NCBI GenBank assembly: GCA_964436635.1
Contig: CAYTDM010000013.1
Span: 1 to 58,424 of the forward strand
Direction of reading: 5' to 3'
Origin: DASRQK01 sp964436635
GTDB lineage: Bacteria; Bacteroidota; Bacteroidia; Sphingobacteriales; Sphingobacteriaceae
DNA length: 58,424 nt
Made by a program: the position numbers and the translations under genes. This document shows, piece by piece, positions 51,228-58,424 of this stretch; positions within the stretch are counted from its first letter, which is position 1, and each line of letters starts with the position of its first letter. Below the pieces are notes generated by a model. It searched no databases and was not told where the DNA came from. It worked only from the letters and a program-made list of their open reading frames with translations.

Positions 51228-51242
51228 AAAAAAAATAGTGCT

Positions 51243-51797
51243 ATGTCAACAATTAATGTATATACAGAATACACGCCGAACCCGGCAACGATGAAGTTTT
51301 TAGTTAACAAACTGTTAATCAACGGTAGCTTAGATTTTCCAGATCCAGAAAAAGCGCAATCCTCCCCGTTTGCTAAGGAATTATTCAAATTTAATTTTGT
51401 GAATGGGGTGTTCTTTGCAAGCAACTTTGTAACTATTACCAAAGTGGACGATGTGCAATGGGAAGACGTGGAAGAAATCCTTAAAGCGTTTATAAAAGGT
51501 GCTGTAGAATCTGAGTTGAAAATCCAAGAGGTCGCGACTGATGAATCTGTAAACTTTGAAGGCACCGAAACAGAAATTAAAATTCAACAAATATTACACG
51601 ATTATGTGCGCCCTGCCGTGGAACAAGATGGTGGAGCTATTAGCTATAAGTCGTACGAAAGTGGAAAAGTAACTGTTGAATTGAGAGGATCTTGTAGTGG
51701 ATGTCCTTCCTCTACCATTACGTTAAAAGCTGGAATTGAAGGGCTTTTAAAACGGATGGTCCCAGAAGTAGAAGAAGTCGTGGCGGAGTCCCTATAA
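51243..51797 (+). CDS. Nfu-type Fe-S cluster scaffold/carrier (Nfu_N plus NifU C-terminal domain)
   Basis: 184 residues from the ATG at 51243; a TTG-initiated extension begins in the -7 element and is rejected. N-terminal Nfu_N domain (YTEYTPNPATMKFLVNK, about 6-95) and C-terminal NifU-like domain (about 112-184) with the cluster-binding C-x2-C in GSCSGCPSST. Carries Fe-S clusters to target enzymes. Works in the same process as the sufS-sufE pair, although far from it. Confidence 0.93.
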   Translation: MSTINVYTEYTPNPATMKFLVNKLLINGSLDFPDPEKAQSSPFAKELFKFNFVNGVFFASNFVTITKVDDVQWEDVEEILKAFIKGAVESELKIQEVATDESVNFEGTETEIKIQQILHDYVRPAVEQDGGAISYKSYESGKVTVELRGSCSGCPSSTITLKAGIEGLLKRMVPEVEEVVAESL

Positions 51798-51813
51798 TTA
51801 AAAATTACTGCTC

Positions 51814-54156
51814 ATGAGGATTCTTTTCGTATTCCTTTTTTGTGTTGGGTTTTTTGTGAATTCTTTTGCAAACACATCCAATACAGTTATAAAAAATGGT
51901 TTACTTGACCTCAGAGAGTATGATTTTTCCCGCCCATTAAAACTTGATGGAGAATGGGAGTTTTACTGGATGGCTCTCTCTTCAGATACAGCCAATGTAA
52001 AAAAACACCTCGTCCAATTTCCTGTATTGTGGAATAACATGAAATTGGACGGGAAACCTTTAGGTGGAATCGGATATGGCACGTATCGATTAAGGATATT
52101 ACTTCCTAAATACGATGTGCCGCTACGAGTCGAAATGCCGGAAGCCCTTACCGCTTATAGGATGTTTTTAAATGGGGAGGAAGTACTTAAAAACGGTCAG
52201 GTTTCCGATAACCCTGATACCTTCGAACCGCGCTGGCTGAATCAAGCATTCCCAATTAATCTTGGAATAGACACCGCTGAAATCGTTTTAGAAATAGCAA
52301 ACTTTGTTCACTATAAAGGCGGAGTGAATGAATCCATCTTTCTTGGGAGTTCACGAGATTTAACTCTTAAACGCAGAAAAATAGAAGCGGTGGACCTTTT
52401 TTTAACGGGATGCCTATTCATGGGGGGCTTATTTTTTTTAGGCCTTTATCTTCTTGGAAATCGAGACAAAGCCATTTTACTTTTCTCCCTTTTTAGCATG
52501 GTTTATTCCTATAGAATTGTTGGAATAGAAAACTATGTCTTAAATAATTTAGTGCCCACGATGAGTTGGCACACCCTCATATATTTCGAGTATCTATCCT
52601 TATTTATTTCGATTGGGATTTTCGTGCTCTATACTCAATATCTGTATCCATTAGATATAAATAAATGGATAGCAAGGATTATTTTTTCTATCTGTGTTTT
52701 ATTTTCCTTAATCACTTTAACATTTCCACCATATTATTTCACTCAATTAATAAATCCGTTTTTAGCGGTGACTATTTTTTGTATTTTGTATGCTCTGCAC
52801 GCATATAACTCCGCCTATAGGAGTAAGCGTTCAGGATCAGAATATGCGTTACTTAGCACGATCGCTTTAATGATTTTGTTTGTGATGGCAATTTTGGATT
52901 ATTGGGCGATTTGGCAAGACTTTCCATTAAGTCTCAACTTATTAGGCTACATCAGTTTCTTTTTCTTACAATCTTTAGTGTTATCTCAACGGGTTTCATT
53001 CCAATTAAAAGAATCGAAAAAGCAAGCTGAACTTGGGCTGATTGCGAAAAGTGAATTTTTAAGTAATATGAGTCATGAAATTCGTACACCTTTAAATTCT
53101 GTAATCGGAATAAGTCATGTGCTTAAAAAGTCGAACCCAAGGCCAGATCAAGAATCACAATTAAACACCTTGCTCTTTTCTGCCAGAAACTTATTGTCCA
53201 TCGTTAACGACATTTTGGATTACAATAAGCTTGATGCCGGCAAATTGGTTTTTCATCAAACGGAAATGAACATAGATGAGACGATTAGAAATATCGTTGA
53301 AAGCATGCAAAATTTAGCCGATGAAAAAGGGATTTCACTTAATTATTCGGTGGATCCTAAGCTAAATTTTTCTGTGTTAGGAGACAAAACCCGGTTTTAT
53401 CAAGTATTGAATAACTTAATCCATAACGCGATTAAATTTACGGCTGAAGGCTCCGTAAACATCAAAATTACTGTGACGGAAGAAACAGAAAGTCACGCAT
53501 CTATTAAAGTGGAGGTGGCCGACACAGGTATTGGCATTCCAAAACAACAGCAGGAAGTTATTTTTGAGCGTTTTACTCAAGTGGATTCATCTGCCACGCG
53601 AAAATTTGGTGGCACAGGATTAGGCTTAGCCATCACAAAAAAAATTCTTGAGTTACAAGGATCCGCGTTAAGCATAGAAAGTGAAGTCAACAATGGTTCC
53701 ACATTTTCTTTTATACAAACATTCGAAAAATGTACTAAATTAGAGGGAACTACTCCATTAAAATCGCATCTTGAAATGGAAGAAATACCTTTTAAAAATA
53801 AATCAATTTTATTGGTTGAAGACAATAAAATCAATGTACTGGTTGCAAAAAGCTTCCTTGAAAATTGGGGCGTGGAAATTGATGTGGCTGAAAATGGATT
53901 AGAAGCGATCGAATTATTAGATCCTGAAAAGCATGCATTGGTGCTAATGGACTTGCATATGCCCTTATTAGATGGTTACGAAGCCACTAAACGGATTCGT
54001 GCCAAAAACATCCAAACACCTATTATTGCGTTAACTGCCAACCTGCTTGACGACATAGAATTACGTGTGGAAAAAAATTACTTTAATGATGTAATTGTAA
54101 AACCATTTTTGCCGGAAGAGTTGTACAAAAAGGTAAGTCAATATCTCCACGTTTAA
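51814..54156 (+). CDS. hybrid histidine kinase with 7TMR-DISM-type sensor
   Basis: 780 residues. Signal peptide (1-19), an extracytoplasmic jelly-roll-like domain (about 25-185), about seven membrane helices (about 195-395), HisKA with His421 (FLSNMSHEIRTPLNS), ATPase domain (NLIHNAIKFT, DTGIGIP, GGTGLGLAITKKILELQG) and a receiver with Asp713 (LVLMDLHMPLLDGYEATKRI) and VKPF. The 7TMR-DISM families bind carbohydrates or similar ligands; the ligand is unknown. No separate output regulator is adjacent, so phosphate probably passes on through another protein. Starts 16 bases after nfu. Confidence 0.9.
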   Translation: MRILFVFLFCVGFFVNSFANTSNTVIKNGLLDLREYDFSRPLKLDGEWEFYWMALSSDTANVKKHLVQFPVLWNNMKLDGKPLGGIGYGTYRLRILLPKYDVPLRVEMPEALTAYRMFLNGEEVLKNGQVSDNPDTFEPRWLNQAFPINLGIDTAEIVLEIANFVHYKGGVNESIFLGSSRDLTLKRRKIEAVDLFLTGCLFMGGLFFLGLYLLGNRDKAILLFSLFSMVYSYRIVGIENYVLNNLVPTMSWHTLIYFEYLSLFISIGIFVLYTQYLYPLDINKWIARIIFSICVLFSLITLTFPPYYFTQLINPFLAVTIFCILYALHAYNSAYRSKRSGSEYALLSTIALMILFVMAILDYWAIWQDFPLSLNLLGYISFFFLQSLVLSQRVSFQLKESKKQAELGLIAKSEFLSNMSHEIRTPLNSVIGISHVLKKSNPRPDQESQLNTLLFSARNLLSIVNDILDYNKLDAGKLVFHQTEMNIDETIRNIVESMQNLADEKGISLNYSVDPKLNFSVLGDKTRFYQVLNNLIHNAIKFTAEGSVNIKITVTEETESHASIKVEVADTGIGIPKQQQEVIFERFTQVDSSATRKFGGTGLGLAITKKILELQGSALSIESEVNNGSTFSFIQTFEKCTKLEGTTPLKSHLEMEEIPFKNKSILLVEDNKINVLVAKSFLENWGVEIDVAENGLEAIELLDPEKHALVLMDLHMPLLDGYEATKRIRAKNIQTPIIALTANLLDDIELRVEKNYFNDVIVKPFLPEELYKKVSQYLHV

Positions 54157-54191
54157 AGGGTTAAATTTCCCCAAAGTTCTTACCAAACTCC

Positions 54192-54223
54192 TTGTTATTT
54201 CATCGTAAATTTCCATATATTTA
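54192..54223 (+). promoter_or_regulatory. candidate promoter for the second DUF1080 gene
   Basis: TTG (54192-54194), 21 bases, TATATTTA (54216-54223), one base from consensus, 22 bases before the ATG at 54246. Confidence 0.55.
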
Positions 54224-54245
54224 CGAACAATTAACCACTCATATT

Positions 54246-55001
54246 ATGAATATTAATCACTTTAAGAATGTGCGTATTTACGCAATCAGCATATTTTGCA
54301 TGATGCTTTCACTAAATCTATTTGCCAACCACCCTTCAGAAGATCCCTCTAAAAATGAATGGGTGATTATGTTTGATGGCTCGACGTTTACAAATTGGAA
54401 AGGGTACAATCGCGCAGATGTACCTGGATGTTGGACCATCGAAGATGGGACCTTAAAAATCAACCGAAGAAATGCCGAATTTGAGGGGAACAAAGATCGT
54501 GGAGATATTGTATTCACACAAGCGTTCAAAAATTTTGAATTTGAATTCGAGTTCAAAGTATCCAAAGGCGCAAATAGCGGTATTTTTTATTTGGCACGGG
54601 AAATAAAAGGCATGCCCATTTATCGATCAGCACCAGAATATCAAGTCCTTGACAACGAACACCATCCCGATGCTAAAATGGGTGTAAATGGAAATCGTAA
54701 AGCTGCATCCCTCTATGATTTAATTCCGGCGGTTCCGCAAAACTCCAAGCCTTACGGCGAATGGAATACAGGTAAAATCACCGTAAATAATGGACAAGTG
54801 ACCCATTACTTAAATGGAGAAAAAGTAGTCACCTATACCCTTTGGGGAAATGAATGGCTAAACATGATTGAGGGAAGTAAATTCAAAGGTTGGACGGAGA
54901 TGATAGAGGCAGGCGGGACAGAAAGAACTGGACTCATAGGCCTACAAGATCACAGCGACGATGTTTGGTTTAAAAATTTACGAATTCGCTCATTAGATTG
55001 A
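54246..55001 (+). CDS. exported DUF1080-family protein
   Basis: 251 residues from the ATG at 54246, which starts just after a promoter and at a signal peptide (MNINHFKNVRIYAISIFCMM ... LFANH). Single DUF1080 domain: WVIMFDGSTFTNWKGYN, FEFEFKVSKGANSGIFYLA, EYQVLDNEHHPD, GLIGLQDHSDDVWFKNLRIR. Related to, but clearly diverged from, the DUF1080 lipoprotein at 48964-49686. Likely periplasmic, activity unknown. Confidence 0.88.
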   Translation: MNINHFKNVRIYAISIFCMMLSLNLFANHPSEDPSKNEWVIMFDGSTFTNWKGYNRADVPGCWTIEDGTLKINRRNAEFEGNKDRGDIVFTQAFKNFEFEFEFKVSKGANSGIFYLAREIKGMPIYRSAPEYQVLDNEHHPDAKMGVNGNRKAASLYDLIPAVPQNSKPYGEWNTGKITVNNGQVTHYLNGEKVVTYTLWGNEWLNMIEGSKFKGWTEMIEAGGTERTGLIGLQDHSDDVWFKNLRIRSLD

Positions 55002-55083
55002 TTTTTCAGCAGGTATATTACCCGATAGATTGGGTAAAAATACGTACCTTTACAGACGATATTTTTAAAACAAGCCAAAAAAA

Positions 55084-55923
55084 ATGAATATTAAAGACCT
55101 TGAACAGACCGCTTCACAAGTCAGACGCGACATCGTTCGTATGGTACATGCCTGTCAATCCGGACACCCGGGCGGATCATTAGGATGTACAGATTTGTTT
55201 GTTGCGTTATTTTTTGAAATCATGGATCGTAAACCTGGTTTTGATATGGACGGAAAAGATGAAGACTTATTCTTCTTATCAAACGGCCATATTTCGCCAG
55301 TATTTTATAGCACATTAGCCCGAACTGGCTATTTTGAAGTAAGTGAATTAGCCACTTTCAGAAAAATAAATTCCCGACTTCAAGGTCACCCAACTACGCA
55401 CGAAGGATTGCCAGGCATTCGCATAGCTTCTGGTTCATTGGGCCAAGGGTTATCTGCAGCAATCGGTGCCGCATTGGCAAAAAAATTAAATAAAGACCCA
55501 AAATTAGTTTATGTATTAATGGGGGATGGCGAGTTGCAAGAGGGACAAGTTTGGGAAGCGGCTATGTTTGCCCCGCACCATAAAGTAAACAATTTAATCG
55601 CGATCGTAGATTACAATGGTCAGCAAATTGACGGGCCTACACAGGATGTCTTAAACTTAGGTGATTTAAGAGCGAAATGGGAATCCTTTGGCTGGAATGT
55701 GCTGGAGATGAATGGCAATGATATGACCGATGTGTTGAGAGGTTTAAATGAAGCGAAAAGCCTTACAAACCAAGAAAAACCAAATGTAATTTTAATGAGA
55801 ACCGAAATGGGGAACGGAGTGGATTACATGATGGGTACGCACAAATGGCACGGTGTAGCACCGAATGATGATCAATTAGCAAGTGCGTTAAGTCAATTAG
55901 AAGAAACCTTAGGAGATTATTAA
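55084..55923 (+). CDS. transketolase, N-terminal (TPP-binding) subunit
   Basis: 279 residues. Thiamine diphosphate motif GDGELQEGQVWEAAMFAPHH... with closing Asn in VDYNGQQIDG. Substrate-site His residues in HPGGSLG, FLSNGHISPVFY and GHPTTHEGLPGI. Transfers two-carbon units in the pentose phosphate pathway. Transketolase here is two adjacent genes instead of one; the partner starts one base after the stop. Confidence 0.94.
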   Translation: MNIKDLEQTASQVRRDIVRMVHACQSGHPGGSLGCTDLFVALFFEIMDRKPGFDMDGKDEDLFFLSNGHISPVFYSTLARTGYFEVSELATFRKINSRLQGHPTTHEGLPGIRIASGSLGQGLSAAIGAALAKKLNKDPKLVYVLMGDGELQEGQVWEAAMFAPHHKVNNLIAIVDYNGQQIDGPTQDVLNLGDLRAKWESFGWNVLEMNGNDMTDVLRGLNEAKSLTNQEKPNVILMRTEMGNGVDYMMGTHKWHGVAPNDDQLASALSQLEETLGDY

Positions 55924-55924
55924 G

Positions 55925-56871
55925 ATGAAAAAATATTCGTTCACTGAAAAGAAAGATACCCGCTCAGGTTTTGGGGCTGGGTTATTAGAAGCTGGAAAGA
56001 AAAATGACCAAGTAGTGGCACTTTGTGCTGATTTAATTGGGTCATTAAAAATGAATGATTTCATCGATGCTTTTCCTGAGCGTTTTTATCAGGTGGGTAT
56101 TGCTGAAGCAAATATGATGGGAATCGCTGCTGGTTTAACCATTGGTGGGAAAATTCCTTTTACTGGGACCTTTGCGAATTTCTCAACAGGTCGTGTGTAC
56201 GATCAAATCCGTCAATCCATCGCATACTCGGGTAAAAATGTAAAAATTTGCGCTTCGCACGCGGGTTTAACTTTAGGAGAAGATGGCGCGACACACCAAA
56301 TCTTAGAAGATATTGGTTTAATGAAAATGTTGCCAGGCATGACCGTTATAAACCCTTGTGATTATAACCAAACAAAGGCAGCTACCATGGCCATTGCAGA
56401 ATTTGAAGGACCGGTTTACCTACGATTTGGAAGACCTGCGGTTCCTGTATTTACCGATCCAGATCAAAAATTTGAAATCGGANNNNNNNNNNTGAGGGAA
56501 AAGATGTGAGTATTTTTGCGACAGGACACTTAGTATGGGAAGCGATTCAAGCGGGTGAAAAGTTAGCAGAAATGGGCATTGATGCGGAGATCATTAATAT
56601 CCATACCATCAAACCTTTGGACGAGGAAGCGGTATTAAAATCGGTGGCCAAAACAGGATGTGTAGTCACTGCTGAAGAACACAACCGTTTAGGTGGCTTA
56701 GGCGATAGCATTGCGCAGCTTTTAATTAGCAAATCCCCAGTTCCACAAGAATATGTGGCTGTGGATGACAGCTTTGGAGAAAGTGGTACGCCTGCACAAT
56801 TAATGGAAAAATACGGCCTAAATGCAGACAATATTGTTGCTGCAGTACAACGGGTAATGAAAAGAAAGTAA
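55925..56871 (+). CDS. transketolase, C-terminal subunit (interrupted by assembly gap)
   Basis: Pyrimidine-binding domain with the catalytic Glu in YQVGIAEANMMGIAAG, followed by a C-terminal domain starting EGKDVSIFATGHLVWEAI. The run of ten N at 56483-56492 interrupts it, and the frame differs on the two sides. The real number of missing bases must be 2 modulo 3 (for example 17, giving six residues), so ten is a placeholder or an error. Sequence on both sides is normal for one continuous protein of about 318 residues. It is not a pseudogene on present evidence. Confidence 0.92.
56483..56492. other. assembly gap (ten N)
   Basis: Unknown bases within the transketolase C-terminal subunit gene, after Ile-Gly of FEIG. 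They break the reading frame artificially. Confidence 0.99.
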
Positions 56872-56931
56872 TTCTTAACGTAAAGAATTTACGATTTTAA
56901 AAAAGAGGATAACAATAGCAGCTGAAGGTAA

Positions 56932-57477
56932 ATGGATGATTCATTAATCCTAAAAAAATTTGCGGAGCAAAATACTCGCGAAGAAGCGTTTCGGCTGCTA
57001 TTGAAAAAATATCAGCAAAAGATCTATTGGCATGTTCGTCGCTTGGTCATAGATCACGATGATGCAGATGATATCGTTCAAGATGTATTTATAAAGGTTT
57101 GGAAAAATCTGGATACATTTAGAGAACATGCGCAGTTATACACATGGATTTATAGAATTGCGACGAATGAATCCATTACTTTTTTGAACAAAAAAAAACA
57201 ACGAGCACAAGTTTCGTTGGAAGATGAAAGTTCAGCCTATTTGACGGATTCATTAGCAGACACCAGCCATTTTAACGGTAATAAAGCACAGCAAAAACTG
57301 CAGCAAGCTTTGTTAACATTACCCGAAAAACAGCGCTTAGTGTTTAATATGAAGTATTTTGACGACCTGAAATATGAAGAAATTTCTGATATTGTAGGGA
57401 CATCTGTTGGAGCCTTAAAAGCTTCCTACCATTTGGCTGTAAAGAAAATTGAACAATATTTTCATGAGTCAGATTAA
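56932..57477 (+). CDS. ECF-type RNA polymerase sigma factor
   Basis: 181 residues. Region 2 with VIDHDDADDIVQDVFIKVWKNL (about 40-61) and TWIYRIATNESITFLNKKKQR, and region 4 helix-turn-helix with LPEKQRLVFNMKYFDDLKYEEISDIVGTSVGALKASYH (about 130-168). Directs RNA polymerase to a small stress or envelope regulon. The next two genes, a single-pass membrane protein and an exported helical protein, probably control it. Confidence 0.93.
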   Translation: MDDSLILKKFAEQNTREEAFRLLLKKYQQKIYWHVRRLVIDHDDADDIVQDVFIKVWKNLDTFREHAQLYTWIYRIATNESITFLNKKKQRAQVSLEDESSAYLTDSLADTSHFNGNKAQQKLQQALLTLPEKQRLVFNMKYFDDLKYEEISDIVGTSVGALKASYHLAVKKIEQYFHESD

Positions 57478-57510
57478 ACCATTAGGTAAAAAAAGCATCA
57501 AAGGAATACG

Positions 57511-58134
57511 ATGAAAGAGAAAAAGGATAATCTTGGGGCATTTCAACACGGAAAACTAAACTTAGAACTTCCGTCTGACCTGCCTTTTACTGTTCCTAAT
57601 GATTATTTTGAATCATTGGAAGAAAAGATACTTTTCCGTGCTCAAATGGTAGAAGAATCGGGTGAATTACATGCAGGGTTTACGATTAAACCCGCATACT
57701 TCGAAGAATTAGAAGATTCAATATTAGCGCGAACCAAGGAGTTTGAATTAAAACAACAAGTAGATCGAGATGGCTATTCTGTTCCTGCGAACTATTTCGA
57801 AGAATTAGAAGCCAACATTTTAGAACGCACTGTCTCGAAATCTAAACAAAAAACTCTAATTCGTAGACTCATCGGAGAGAATGGAATGAAGTATGCAGCT
57901 GCTGCCTGTGTGCTCATCGCTTCTGTATTTTTGATTAGAAATTCTTTGCAAGAACAGCAACTTACCTTAGAGGATATACCAGATCAGGAGATCATTCAAT
58001 ACTTGCAAATGTACGGTAACACTCAAGATGGATATGTTTTAAGAGAATATGTGAACGCTGAATCGGACTTCAATGAAATTGGATCCGATTTTAGTGATGC
58101 GGACTTAGAATCGTATTTGAATAATACATTGTAA
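57511..58134 (+). CDS. probable anti-sigma-like membrane protein with triplicated motif
   Basis: 207 residues, not assigned to a named family by me. Three copies of a motif of the form P-x2-Y-F-E-x-L-E-x2-I-L-x-R lie at about 28-42, 59-73 and 92-106 (VPNDYFESLEEKIL, KPAYFEELEDSIL, VPANYFEELEANIL). A basic stretch (SKQKTLIRRLIGENG) precedes one membrane helix (about 130-145). The C-terminal 60 residues are acidic and probably periplasmic. Encoded between an ECF sigma factor and a CpxP-like exported protein, the place of an anti-sigma or membrane regulator in Bacteroidota. Role inferred from context only. Confidence 0.75.
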   Translation: MKEKKDNLGAFQHGKLNLELPSDLPFTVPNDYFESLEEKILFRAQMVEESGELHAGFTIKPAYFEELEDSILARTKEFELKQQVDRDGYSVPANYFEELEANILERTVSKSKQKTLIRRLIGENGMKYAAAACVLIASVFLIRNSLQEQQLTLEDIPDQEIIQYLQMYGNTQDGYVLREYVNAESDFNEIGSDFSDADLESYLNNTL

Positions 58135-58141
58135 CTGTAAT

Positions 58142-58424
58142 ATGAAAATTTTTGCTCACATATTATTCCTTTCGGTTTCATTGATTTTTTCAGTGCCAAC
58201 AGTCTATGCTCAAGAAAGTAGACAAGCACGTTTTGATCGAATTGAGGCCGAAAAGATAGCATACATTACCAAGGAATTACAGCTTAACTCCAAAGAGGCG
58301 CAGGGATTTTTCCCAATTTACATGGAATACAGAAAAGAGATTAATGCGATTGTTCAGGAAAGAGGCCCTCAAAACCATCGAGAAAGAGACAAGCATCGAT
58401 CGAACCGCATGGATGAATTGGCTG
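58142..58424 (+). CDS. exported Spy/CpxP-like or sigma-sensor protein, 3' end missing
   Basis: 94 residues visible; continues beyond the window. Signal peptide MKIFAHILFLSVSLIFSVPT with cleavage near VYAQ, then a helical, charged segment (RIEAEKIAYITKELQLNSKE) with F-x-P-I-Y-M-E-Y-R-K, as in the small periplasmic 'sensor of ECF-type sigma factor' proteins of Bacteroidota. Starts seven bases after the preceding gene. Likely senses envelope stress for the sigma factor upstream. Confidence 0.75.
   Translation, partial: MKIFAHILFLSVSLIFSVPTVYAQESRQARFDRIEAEKIAYITKELQLNSKEAQGFFPIYMEYRKEINAIVQERGPQNHRERDKHRSNRMDELA

Noticed and set aside
55925..56509. Transketolase C-terminal gene as a frameshifted pseudogene
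   Set aside because: The break coincides exactly with ten N bases and both sides are normal sequence, so it is an assembly gap.

Overview
The window is a chromosomal segment of a Bacteroidota bacterium, most likely from the Cytophagia/Sphingobacteriia side of the phylum; I cannot name the genus. Four things point there. The gene content is typical: a TonB-dependent receptor paired with a DUF4249 lipoprotein, DUF1080 and DUF4286 proteins, a split transketolase, and a sigma factor followed by a membrane protein and a periplasmic sensor-like protein. Most starts lack Shine-Dalgarno sites. Base composition is moderately AT-rich. A promoter of the Bacteroidota type (TTG or TTTG, 19-21 bases, then TAnnTTTG) recurs upstream of many genes. 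No plasmid, phage, transposon, CRISPR or tRNA gene was seen. A run of ten N (56483-56492) shows this is a draft scaffold.

Layout. 1-4.2 kb: 3' part of queE, a hyperacidic protein, thymidine kinase, an exported glutathione-peroxidase-like protein and a BadF-type sugar kinase. 4.3-9.8 kb: a tripartite RND efflux operon (adaptor, pump, outer-membrane channel, read leftwards). 10-17 kb: an M61 peptidase, a small outer-membrane protein, a long-chain acyl-CoA synthetase, a BrkB/YihY membrane protein and a cationic amino-acid permease. 17.2-21.6 kb: a cell-envelope group (ddl diverging from a PASTA protein, then mltG, a ybgC-type thioesterase and a second YihY). 21.7-23.6 kb: divergent ribosomal operons rplU-rpmA and rpsF-rpsR-rplI. 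23.8-30.7 kb: a FlaA1-type sugar dehydratase, a flavin monooxygenase, and a trpDFBA operon behind a complete tryptophan attenuator. 30.7-36.6 kb: greA, a response regulator/histidine kinase/S9-peptidase-like operon, a DUF4286 gene and rfbC. 36.7-42.7 kb: a serine hydrolase, sufE, sufS, eno, and carA behind its own leader and terminator. 42.8-58.4 kb: two L,D-transpeptidases, two acetyltransferases, DUF4249/TonB receptor, two DUF1080 proteins flanking purB, nfu and a hybrid histidine kinase, a two-subunit transketolase, and a sigma-factor operon that runs off the end.

Most interesting points. (1) The trp leader has an in-frame Trp-Trp leader peptide, a promoter and a strong terminator at classical attenuation spacing. 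(2) The carA leader has an open frame that runs through a terminator-like hairpin into the carA start codon, a geometry like the enterobacterial pyrL-pyrBI leader. (3) The S9-family lipoprotein encoded with a two-component system has lost both its nucleophilic Ser and its catalytic His, so it looks like a pseudopeptidase used as a sensor part. (4) rpsR and rplI carry strong Shine-Dalgarno sites in a phylum that rarely uses them. (5) Short tandem duplications repeatedly span stop codons (ybgC, yihY, eno, and the convergent ends of an L,D-transpeptidase and an acetyltransferase gene).
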